From Flavobacteriales bacterium UBA2040 (GTDB taxonomy: Bacteria > Bacteroidota > Bacteroidia > Flavobacteriales_D > Crocinitomicaceae), in assembly GCA_002332715.1 (NCBI GenBank), contig DDBE01000114.1, positions 607 to 5,672 on the forward strand: a stretch of 5,066 nt of DNA, written 5' to 3'. The notes under the pieces are model-generated. The model was not told where the DNA came from. It did no database searches and worked only from the letters and a program-made list of their open reading frames with translations. Position numbers and translations under genes: made by a program. Every line of letters starts with the position of its first letter. Within the stretch, counting starts at the first letter, position 1. Below, piece after piece: positions 1 through 5,066 of this stretch.

Positions 1-438
1 AACACCTTTGTTTTGGTCGATCAACTCTATAAAAATGATTTAATGGGTGAATTAAAAAAAGTTATAGAATCTGGAACGCCTTATCTAGGTACAAGTGCAG
101 GCAGTAATATCTGCGGACTCACTATAGGTACTTCTAACGATATGCCAATTGCTTATCCGAAAAGTTTTAAAACACTGGGGCTTGTTCCTTTCAACATCAA
201 TCCGCACTATTTAGATCCCAATCCTGGTAGCACCCACATGGGCGAAACACGTGAAACCAGAATTCAAGAATTTCATCACTTTAATTCACAACCTGTAATT
301 GGATTAAGAGAAGGGAGTTATTTGGAAGTCATAGGCTCAAAAATTAGGCTTAAAGGGGTTTTAAATGCGCGTGTATTTGAAAAAAATAAGACCCCTTATG
401 AAATTAAATCTGAATCGGACCTTTCTGATTTGAATTAG
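1..438 (+). CDS. pepE: Dipeptidase E (Asp-specific dipeptidase, peptidase family S51), 5' end missing
   Basis: This is the C-terminal part of a PepE-like serine peptidase, which in enterobacteria hydrolyses dipeptides with N-terminal Asp in the cytoplasm. The frame is open from the first base and gives 145 residues; full-length PepE is about 230, so roughly 85 N-terminal residues lie outside the window. The visible part starts inside the conserved GGNTF motif (NTF at residues 1-3). The nucleophile elbow is GTSAGS with Ser32, followed by SNDMP (Asp47) and NPHY (His69). The Ser-Asp-His spacings of 15 and 22 residues equal those I recall for the enterobacterial triad Ser120/Asp135/His157. GETRETRI (81-88) and GLREGS (101-106) are further family motifs. 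The TTG at 13 is not a real start, because homology continues upstream of it. The stop codon overlaps that of the convergent acetyltransferase gene. The family call is very secure; substrate specificity is by homology. Confidence 0.95.
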   Translation, partial: NTFVLVDQLYKNDLMGELKKVIESGTPYLGTSAGSNICGLTIGTSNDMPIAYPKSFKTLGLVPFNINPHYLDPNPGSTHMGETRETRIQEFHHFNSQPVIGLREGSYLEVIGSKIRLKGVLNARVFEKNKTPYEIKSESDLSDLN

Positions 439-863
439 CCAATCAGCTTTACAAAATGATAGCCTAATTTCTGGAAACCATCTTTTTCGTAGAAATTCTG
501 AGAAGGCACATTATCGATGTACGCATTTAGTTCGATAGCTTGATAGCCTTTCGTTTTGACATATGTTTCAATCCAGTTGATAAATTGTGTCCCTAACCCT
601 TTATTACGATAGGCGTCGTCGATAAACACATGATCTAGTTCTACACTTCTACCCGAATAATGTCGCGTACAAAACCATAAACCGGAAACCCCTATCAACT
701 GATCGGCATCATAAACCCCTACACACTCATAATTTTGAGTAATCATTTCCTTAAAACGTTCTTTTAAAATCGCTTCGGTTATATGAGGCTTAGACATTTT
801 TTTTACCAAGGGCACAACGGTCTCAATGGTATCGGCAGTAATTATTTTGAATTCAAATTGCAT
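435..863 (-). CDS. GNAT family N-acetyltransferase
   Basis: The 142-residue protein is a single-domain GNAT acetyltransferase, expected to move an acetyl group from acetyl-CoA to an amine in the cytoplasm. The acetyl-CoA binding motif A is clear: strand ELDHVFID followed by AYRNKGLG, with the R/Q-x-x-G-x-G signature at residues 86-91. Motif B, SQNFYEKDGF (121-130), carries the usual Tyr and the Asn-x-x-x-Tyr arrangement near the C-terminus. The length is complete for the family (about 140-160). The ATG start precedes the first strand (FKIITA) by only a few residues, and no Shine-Dalgarno sequence is present. It is transcribed away from gpmI, with a TAnnTTTG-like element 20 bp upstream. The substrate cannot be deduced: small molecules, antibiotics, polyamines and protein N-termini are all used within this superfamily, and neither neighbour points to one. 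Confidence 0.9.
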   Translation of the reverse strand: MQFEFKIITADTIETVVPLVKKMSKPHITEAILKERFKEMITQNYECVGVYDADQLIGVSGLWFCTRHYSGRSVELDHVFIDDAYRNKGLGTQFINWIETYVKTKGYQAIELNAYIDNVPSQNFYEKDGFQKLGYHFVKLIG

Positions 864-882
864 TTAAAATGGTTTAGTGTTC

Positions 883-890
883 CAAAAATA
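883..890 (-). promoter_or_regulatory. Putative -7 promoter element (TAnnTTTG) for the GNAT gene
   Basis: On the - strand this reads TATTTTTG, a full match to the Bacteroidota -7 consensus TAnnTTTG recognised by the primary sigma factor. It lies 20 bp upstream of the ATG, implying a leader of only about a dozen bases. No clean -33 TTG is seen at about 19 bp further upstream (the nearest match is TTTAG). An A/T-rich background makes chance matches plausible, so confidence is moderate. Confidence 0.45.
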
Positions 891-948
891 CAACTATTTT
901 CTTAGCATCTAAATCATAAATCTCATCTGAATTTTATTAAAATCTTCT

Positions 949-956
949 TATATTTG
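949..956 (+). promoter_or_regulatory. Putative -7 promoter element (TAnnTTTG) for gpmI
   Basis: TATATTTG matches the Bacteroidota -7 consensus TAnnTTTG exactly. It ends 21 bp before the gpmI ATG, which would put the transcription start near 963 and give a leader of about 15 bases. At the -33 position (about 19 bp upstream) there is CTGA instead of TTG, so the upstream element is weak. It is divergent from the element serving the acetyltransferase gene, and it may also drive the HAD hydrolase gene downstream. Confidence 0.55.
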
Positions 957-960
957 GACA

Positions 961-972
961 CGTTTTAAAACG
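961..972. repeat. Perfect 12-bp palindrome CGTTTTAAAACG before gpmI
   Basis: CGTTTTAAAACG equals its own reverse complement. It sits between the putative -7 element and the gpmI start codon, spanning the expected transcription start. It has no loop, so as RNA it would form at best a very weak hairpin. As DNA it could be a dimeric protein binding site. The flanking bases do not extend the symmetry. Function is unproven, and chance is possible at this base composition. Confidence 0.4.
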
Positions 973-977
973 AGATT

Positions 978-2495
978 ATGAACAAGAAAGTTATTTTAAT
1001 GATTTTAGATGGATGGGGGAAATCTCCTGATCCAAAAGTGTCTGCAATTGATAATGCTGACACACACTATATTGATTCTTTATACACCAAATATGGGCAT
1101 GCAAGCCTTCGAACAGATGGGCTACATGTTGGGCTTCCAGATGGTCAAATGGGAAATAGTGAGGTAGGTCATATAAACCTTGGGGCTGGTCGTATAGTTT
1201 ATCAAGATCTTGCAAAAATTAACTTAGCCGTTACCAACGATACATTAAAGGATGAAACCGTTTTAAAGACGGCTTTAGAGTATGCAAAAACAAATCAAAA
1301 AGCAGTTCACCTTTTGGGGTTAGTCAGTGATGGCGGGGTACATTCGCACTTAAATCATTTATATGGACTTCTAGACGTCATTGACCAACATGGTATTGAA
1401 ACGTCTTTTATTCATGCGTTTACAGATGGGCGTGATGTCGATCCAAAATCGGGATATGGATTTATATCTGAACTCGAAACCCGATTAGAATCGTCTTCCA
1501 CAAAACTAGCCACCATAACAGGACGCTATTATGCCATGGATCGTGATAACCGATGGGAACGTGTAAAAATCGCATATGATGCCTTAGTGAATAACGAAGG
1601 CCTTCTCTCAAATAATGCCACAAAAACAATTCAAAATAATTATGATGAGGGGCTTACTGATGAATTCTTGAAACCGATCATTATGACCAATAAAAATAAT
1701 GAACCCGTTGCAAAAATTGAAGATGGTGATGTCGTGTTGTTCTTTAACTTTAGAACGGATCGTGGTAGAGAATTAACCGAAGTACTAAGTCAAAACGACA
1801 ACCATGAATACAATATGCATAAATTAAATTTGCATTATGTTACGATGACTAACTATGACGAAAACTTCAAAAATATTCAAGTTATTTTTAATAAAGATAA
1901 TGTCACAAACACACTTGGCGAAGTCCTAGAATCGCATGGAAAAACCCAATTAAGAATTGCCGAAACAGAAAAATATCCACATGTGACATTTTTCTTTTCT
2001 GGAGGGCGTGAACTTCCGTTCGAGGGCGAATCGCGAATTTTGAAAAATTCACCTAAAGTGGCAACATATGATCTTCAACCAGAAATGAGCGCATTTGAAC
2101 TTAAAGATGCACTTGTAACAGAACTGAAACAAGAAACACTTGATTTTGTATGTTTAAATTTTGCCAATGGCGATATGGTTGGACATACTGGAGATATGAA
2201 TGCTGCGATCAAAGCCTGTGAAGCTGTTGACACTTGTGTAGAAGCTGTGATTTCCACAGCGCTAGAGCACAACTATACAACGTTGCTTATTGCCGATCAT
2301 GGGAATTGCGAAACCATGATTAACCCCGATGGCTCACCCAACACCGCACATACGACTAATCCCGTTCCTGTCATATTGATTGATAAAGATTTAACATCTA
2401 TAAAAGACGGTGTTCTTGGAGATATTGCACCTACAATTTTAAAACTAATCGGTATAGAAAAACCTGAAGTTATGACCCAAAGTAGCTTAATCTAA
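978..2495 (+). CDS. gpmI: 2,3-bisphosphoglycerate-independent phosphoglycerate mutase
   Basis: This enzyme interconverts 3- and 2-phosphoglycerate in glycolysis and gluconeogenesis in the cytoplasm, using two Mn2+ and a phosphoserine intermediate. At 505 residues it has the usual full length and the two-domain alkaline-phosphatase-fold layout. Phosphatase-domain metal ligands are visible: Asp11 (DGWG), nucleophile Ser61 in MGNSEVGH, Asp399 and His403 in NGDMVGH, Asp440-His441 in ADHGN, and His458 in NTAHTT. The inserted transferase domain shows VSDGGVHSH (116-124), HAFTDGRD (146-153), GRYYAMDRD (182-190) and FRTDRGRE (258-265), which supply the substrate-binding His and Arg residues; Lys332 in the ETEKYPH stretch fits the conserved active-site Lys. 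The ATG lies directly before the first strand (KKVILMILDGWG), so the start is secure despite the absence of a Shine-Dalgarno sequence. It is probably transcribed together with the HAD gene 10 bp downstream. Confidence 0.98.
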   Translation: MNKKVILMILDGWGKSPDPKVSAIDNADTHYIDSLYTKYGHASLRTDGLHVGLPDGQMGNSEVGHINLGAGRIVYQDLAKINLAVTNDTLKDETVLKTALEYAKTNQKAVHLLGLVSDGGVHSHLNHLYGLLDVIDQHGIETSFIHAFTDGRDVDPKSGYGFISELETRLESSSTKLATITGRYYAMDRDNRWERVKIAYDALVNNEGLLSNNATKTIQNNYDEGLTDEFLKPIIMTNKNNEPVAKIEDGDVVLFFNFRTDRGRELTEVLSQNDNHEYNMHKLNLHYVTMTNYDENFKNIQVIFNKDNVTNTLGEVLESHGKTQLRIAETEKYPHVTFFFSGGRELPFEGESRILKNSPKVATYDLQPEMSAFELKDALVTELKQETLDFVCLNFANGDMVGHTGDMNAAIKACEAVDTCVEAVISTALEHNYTTLLIADHGNCETMINPDGSPNTAHTTNPVPVILIDKDLTSIKDGVLGDIAPTILKLIGIEKPEVMTQSSLI

Positions 2496-2505
2496 ATTAT
2501 TTTTC

Positions 2506-2916
2506 ATGGACTTAACCAAAACCCTAACGCTCGCTATTGATTTTGATGGTACAATTGTGGAAGATGCTTACCCAAAAATTGGGAAGCCAAATCCATTTGC
2601 ATTTGAAACCTTAAAAAAACTACAACAAGATGGGCATCGCTTGATACTTTGGACCTATCGCTATGGAAAAACATTACAAGAAGCCGTTGATTTCTGCAAA
2701 AAAAATGGACTGGAGTTTTATGCCATAAATTGTAGTTTTCCTAACGAAGAATATGACTCCAAAAAAAGCAGGAAAATCAATGCAGACCTCTTTATCGATG
2801 ACAGAAATATTGGAGGTTTTTATGGATGGGGAGAAATTTATCAATTACTATCAGAAAGCGACAACCCTTTATCCTTACCAAAGAAAAAACGATTTTTTGG
2901 ATTATTTAAGTCTTAA
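2506..2916 (+). CDS. Small capless HAD-superfamily hydrolase (BT_0820-like)
   Basis: The 136-residue protein has all HAD catalytic motifs: motif I DFDGT (nucleophile Asp12, acid/base Asp14), motif II Thr50 in LILWTYR, motif III Lys90 in SRKINAD, and motif IV Asp98-Asp99 in LFIDDRN. There is no room for a cap domain, so the active site should be open, as in phosphatases that act on large or exposed substrates. It resembles a Bacteroidota group typified, as I recall, by B. thetaiotaomicron BT_0820, for which I know no assigned substrate. The C-terminus ends in a basic, aromatic tail (PKKKRFFGLF, 125-134) that lies outside the Rossmann core. The gene starts 10 bp after gpmI, so the two are probably co-transcribed and may be functionally linked; phosphatase activity on a sugar phosphate or glycolytic by-product is only a guess. 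The ATG start fits the family and has no Shine-Dalgarno sequence. Confidence 0.88.
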   Translation: MDLTKTLTLAIDFDGTIVEDAYPKIGKPNPFAFETLKKLQQDGHRLILWTYRYGKTLQEAVDFCKKNGLEFYAINCSFPNEEYDSKKSRKINADLFIDDRNIGGFYGWGEIYQLLSESDNPLSLPKKKRFFGLFKS

Positions 2917-2980
2917 AATTTTTAAGATAACTCTAACAAAATCAAGGCTATAATTTATACCAAAAAACGCTTTAATTAAG

Positions 2981-2988
2981 TACCTTTG
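2981..2988 (+). promoter_or_regulatory. Putative -7 promoter element (TAnnTTTG) for map
   Basis: TACCTTTG matches the Bacteroidota -7 consensus TAnnTTTG and lies 19 bp before the map ATG. That is nearly the same geometry as at gpmI, with a predicted leader of about a dozen bases. A clear -33 TTG is not visible about 19 bp upstream. It sits at the end of a 91-bp spacer after the HAD gene, which suggests that map and the genes after it form a separate transcription unit. Confidence 0.55.
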
Positions 2989-3007
2989 AGGCATAATTTT
3001 TTAGACT

Positions 3008-3826
3008 ATGCTCACGCTTAAAACAAAAGAAGAAATAGAATGCATTCGCGAAAGTGCCCTGATTGTTTCCAAAACACTGGGTATGCTTGCAAGTGAGGTT
3101 AAACCAGGAGTAACAACCTTACATTTGGATGCACTTGCCGAAACATTTATTAGAGATCATGGCGCTATTCCTGGGTTTTTGGGGTTGTACGATTTTCCAA
3201 ATACACTTTGTATGAGTCCAAATACTCAAGTCGTTCATGGCATACCAAATAATACACCTTTAGAAGAAGGCGATATTCTTTCCATTGATTGTGGAGCTCT
3301 AAAAAATGAATTTTATGGGGATCATGCCTATACCTTTGCTGTAGGAGAAATCGATGCTGAAACTGAAAAGCTATTAGAGGTTTCTAAAGCGTCTCTTTAT
3401 GAGGGTATTCGAGCTTTTAAACACAATAATCGTGTAGGTGATGTTGGATATGCCATTCAAAATTATTGTGAATCTCATGGCTATGGTGTCGTCAGAGAGC
3501 TCATTGGCCACGGTATTGGGCGTGTTATGCATGAAGAACCCGAAATGCCAAATTATGGTAAACGTGGCCGAGGGAAAAAATTACAAGAAGGAATGGTGGT
3601 TGCGATTGAACCCATGATTAATATGGGAACCCACAAAATCAAGCATCATAGCGATGGGTGGACAATTACCACAAAAGATAATAAACCCAGTGCTCATTTT
3701 GAACACAATGTAGCACTTGTTGATGGCCAACCCGAATTATTGTCAACCTTTGCTTATATTTATGAAGCATTAGGCATAAAAAGTAATGAAGAAGAAGGAT
3801 TAAGAGTAAATCCTTTAACACTATAA
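3008..3826 (+). CDS. map: Type I methionine aminopeptidase
   Basis: MetAP removes the initiator Met from nascent proteins after deformylation; it is cytoplasmic and usually essential. The pita-bread fold is complete in 272 residues. The five metal ligands are present: Asp94 (SIDCG), Asp105 (GDHAYTF), His168 (IGHGIG), Glu201 (AIEPM) and Glu232 (HFEHN). The active-site histidines His77 (VVHGIP) and His175 (MHEEP) are also there. The N-terminus (LKTKEEIECIRES) matches the normal start of type I enzymes, with no zinc-finger or linker extension, so the ATG is well placed although no Shine-Dalgarno sequence precedes it. After the usual end of the domain (YIYEALGI) there is a short variable tail of about 15 residues, partly acidic. 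It has its own putative promoter and is followed 11 bp later by the DUF3050 gene, so the two are likely co-transcribed. Confidence 0.98.
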   Translation: MLTLKTKEEIECIRESALIVSKTLGMLASEVKPGVTTLHLDALAETFIRDHGAIPGFLGLYDFPNTLCMSPNTQVVHGIPNNTPLEEGDILSIDCGALKNEFYGDHAYTFAVGEIDAETEKLLEVSKASLYEGIRAFKHNNRVGDVGYAIQNYCESHGYGVVRELIGHGIGRVMHEEPEMPNYGKRGRGKKLQEGMVVAIEPMINMGTHKIKHHSDGWTITTKDNKPSAHFEHNVALVDGQPELLSTFAYIYEALGIKSNEEEGLRVNPLTL

Positions 3827-3837
3827 TTAACCAATAG

Positions 3838-4635
3838 ATGAGTCGTATACAAGAGGTTGAATTACAACTAGAACCCTTAAGAAATCAGCTGAAATCGCAC
3901 CCCTTATACAGTACACTTTCTAACATGGAAGATATTGCTGTATTTATGGAAAAACATGTGTTTGCCGTATGGGATTTCATGTCATTACTAAAATCACTTC
4001 AAAATCATTTAACAAATGTCAATGTCCCTTGGACGCCCAAAGGCAAGGGTTCTACGGCGCGGTTCATCAATGAAATCGTAATGGCAGAAGAGAGTGATGT
4101 AAATGAATTGGGAGAAGCCATGAGTCATTACGAAATGTATATTGAAGCCATGTATCAAGTTGATGCAAACACCAGTCCAATAGGATTGTTTATTAATGCT
4201 CTTGAAAACGGCGACAGTATTGAAAATGCAGCAAAGAAAATCGATTTAGAGGCGCCAGTTTTGGCGTTTATCCAATTTACAATGAAGGTTATAAATTCTA
4301 AAAAACCGCATGCGATTGCATCGGCATTTACCTTTGGACGAGAAGATGTGATTCCAGATATGTTTTTGGAAATTGTAAACCAGTCGAAAACTAAAAATGA
4401 TGACAATACTTATGGCAAATTACTCTACTACTTGAATCGTCATATCGAATTAGACGGCGATGAGCACGGCCCAATAGCATTAAAGATGGTGGAGGAACTT
4501 TGCGGAGAAGACACCACTAAATGGACCGAAGTTTTAGAAACTGCAAAAGAGGCGTTAAAATTCCGTCTTAAGTTATGGGATCATATTACTGAAGCTATCG
4601 TTCAACATAATGTAAAAGAAGTGCTAAACACTTAA
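3838..4635 (+). CDS. DUF3050 family protein, possible heme-oxygenase-like metal oxidase
   Basis: The 265-residue, strongly alpha-helical soluble protein, without signal peptide or membrane segment, matches my memory of the DUF3050 family, which is placed in the heme-oxygenase-like fold group. Its function is not established. Recognisable blocks are EKHVFAVWDFMSLLKSLQ (38-55), NVPWTPKG (62-69), INEIVMAEESD (77-87), HYEMYIEAM (98-106), FTFGRED (164-170) and RHIELDGDEHGP (201-212). The last block has His202-x3-Asp206-x3-His210, like the His/Asp/His helix of heme-oxygenase-like di-iron oxidases such as CADD. Glu84 or Glu85, His98 and Glu169 are candidate further ligands. Both the ligand set and the oxidase activity are inference. 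The length appears complete. The ATG is 11 bp after map, and its stop is followed within one codon by the methyltransferase start, so it is most likely part of one operon. Confidence 0.85.
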   Translation: MSRIQEVELQLEPLRNQLKSHPLYSTLSNMEDIAVFMEKHVFAVWDFMSLLKSLQNHLTNVNVPWTPKGKGSTARFINEIVMAEESDVNELGEAMSHYEMYIEAMYQVDANTSPIGLFINALENGDSIENAAKKIDLEAPVLAFIQFTMKVINSKKPHAIASAFTFGREDVIPDMFLEIVNQSKTKNDDNTYGKLLYYLNRHIELDGDEHGPIALKMVEELCGEDTTKWTEVLETAKEALKFRLKLWDHITEAIVQHNVKEVLNT

Positions 4636-4659
4636 ATTTTGAAAACACTTTTCAAATTT
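4634..4659 (+). other. A/T-rich stem-loop over the DUF3050 stop and methyltransferase start
   Basis: TTTGAAAA (4638-4645) and TTTTCAAA (4649-4656) are perfect inverted arms around the loop CAC. Allowing one bulged T, the stem extends outward through AAAT and ATTT to about 11 pairs. It is followed by TTTATTTT-like sequence. The hairpin includes the TTG start codon of the methyltransferase and touches the TAA of DUF3050. It could limit translation initiation or act as a weak, leaky terminator, but there is only one G-C pair per arm, so it would be unstable. The structure is seen; any role is inference. Confidence 0.35.
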
Positions 4660-5066
4660 ATTTTAAACCTTATTCCCAGACCACTCCTCATTTCATTGAG
4701 TTATGGCGTTCGACCTGTTCTGGTTTTAGTTTTGAAAGGAACCACCTATACTGATCCTATCGACGGTAAAAGTTTTCGGAAATTTTTACCTTATGGCTAT
4801 GGAAATCAACGTGACAATGTACTCTCTCCTTCTACCCTTTCATTGGAACGTCACCGTTTATTATGGTTGTATTTAAAAAATGAAACTGACTTTTTTACAT
4901 CGCCAAAAAAAGTATTACACTTTGCACCTGAGCAAGCATTTCATAAGCGTTTTAAAAACATTAAACATTTTGACTACGTTACTACCGATCTGAATTCGCC
5001 AATTGCAACGGTCAAAGCAGATATTTGTAACCTTCCATTTGAATCCAATAGTTTTGATGTTATTCT
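4639..5066 (+). CDS. Class I SAM-dependent methyltransferase, 3' end missing
   Basis: An open frame runs to the window edge and gives 142 residues of a class I methyltransferase; the rest of the Rossmann domain lies outside. Visible parts are a hydrophobic N-terminus with PRPLL (13-17), the block YTDPIDGKSFRKFLPYG (37-53), SLERHRLLWLYL (68-79), a degenerate SAM motif I VLHFAPE (92-98) lacking GxGxG, the acidic end of strand 2 in TTDL (115-118), and ADICNLPF...FDVI (127-142), the motif contacting adenine. No ATG exists in frame; the TAA of DUF3050 is in the same frame two codons upstream, so only ATT or TTG can start this protein, and TTG gives the expected MKTLFK-like N-terminus. Block 37-73 corresponds to a region that I recall as a four-Cys zinc ribbon in relatives; here those positions are Asp39, Asp42, Ser63 and Thr66. 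The substrate is unknown. It is probably the third gene of the map operon. Confidence 0.88.
   Translation, partial: MKTLFKFILNLIPRPLLISLSYGVRPVLVLVLKGTTYTDPIDGKSFRKFLPYGYGNQRDNVLSPSTLSLERHRLLWLYLKNETDFFTSPKKVLHFAPEQAFHKRFKNIKHFDYVTTDLNSPIATVKADICNLPFESNSFDVI

Noticed and set aside
13..15. TTG as the start codon of the first gene
   Set aside because: The frame is open upstream and encodes NTF of the conserved GGNTF motif, so the gene is simply cut by the window edge.
991..1215. Reverse-strand open frame of 74 codons
   Set aside because: It lies wholly inside gpmI, opposite the conserved Ser nucleophile region; the translation shows no domain features and is a by-product of the gene on the other strand.
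2075..2272. Reverse-strand open frame of 65 codons, rich in Ser and Ala
   Set aside because: It lies inside the metal-binding part of gpmI; composition follows from reversed codons and no start context or family motif is seen.
2912..2926. Inverted repeat CTTAAAA-T-TTTTAAG at the HAD gene stop codon as a terminator
   Set aside because: The arms are 7 bp with a one-base centre and only one G-C pair, it overlaps the stop codon, and no clean T-run follows; too weak to call a terminator.
2753..2953. Forward open frame of 66 codons in another frame of the HAD gene
   Set aside because: It overlaps HAD motifs III and IV, which are clearly coding in the other frame, and its translation has no recognisable features.
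2972..2979. TTAATTAA palindrome before map as an operator
   Set aside because: Eight bases of A/T symmetry are expected by chance in this composition, and the flanking bases do not extend it.
4155..4406. Reverse-strand open frame of 83 codons with a hydrophobic translation
   Set aside because: It is antisense to conserved DUF3050 helices; the apparent hydrophobicity comes from the complement of A-rich codons.
4633..4641. TAAATTTTG as a promoter -7 element for the methyltransferase gene
   Set aside because: The spacing between TA and TTTG is three bases instead of two, and it coincides with the start codon, leaving no room for a leader.

Overview
The window looks like a chromosomal housekeeping segment of a marine-type or environmental member of the Flavobacteriaceae (Bacteroidota). 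This is inferred from three things: low GC content, three intergenic matches to the Bacteroidota -7 promoter element TAnnTTTG, and the lack of a recognisable Shine-Dalgarno sequence before any complete gene. The protein sequences also read like flavobacterial versions of their families. No species can be named from the sequence alone.

Layout: the left edge carries the C-terminal two thirds of a PepE-type Ser dipeptidase gene on the + strand. It meets a GNAT acetyltransferase gene on the - strand tail to tail, and the two stop codons overlap by 4 bp. A 114-bp divergent intergenic region follows, with one TAnnTTTG element facing each way and a perfect 12-bp palindrome just before gpmI. The + strand then carries gpmI (cofactor-independent phosphoglycerate mutase) and, 10 bp later, a small capless HAD-type hydrolase. 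A 91-bp spacer with its own TAnnTTTG element leads to map (methionine aminopeptidase), a DUF3050 protein 11 bp later, and a class I SAM-dependent methyltransferase cut by the right edge.

The known functions are glycolysis (gpmI), removal of N-terminal Met (map) and Asp-dipeptide hydrolysis (pepE). The HAD protein, DUF3050 and the methyltransferase have no firmly assigned substrate. There is no sign of mobile elements, CRISPR, tRNA or rRNA genes, or recent transfer.

The points most worth a second look are at the right end. DUF3050 may be a heme-oxygenase-like metal oxidase with an H-x3-D-x3-H motif. The methyltransferase begins with TTG in the same frame as the DUF3050 gene, one codon after its stop, inside an A/T-rich hairpin. 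Its N-terminal region keeps the frame of a zinc ribbon, but the four expected Cys positions are Asp, Asp, Ser and Thr.
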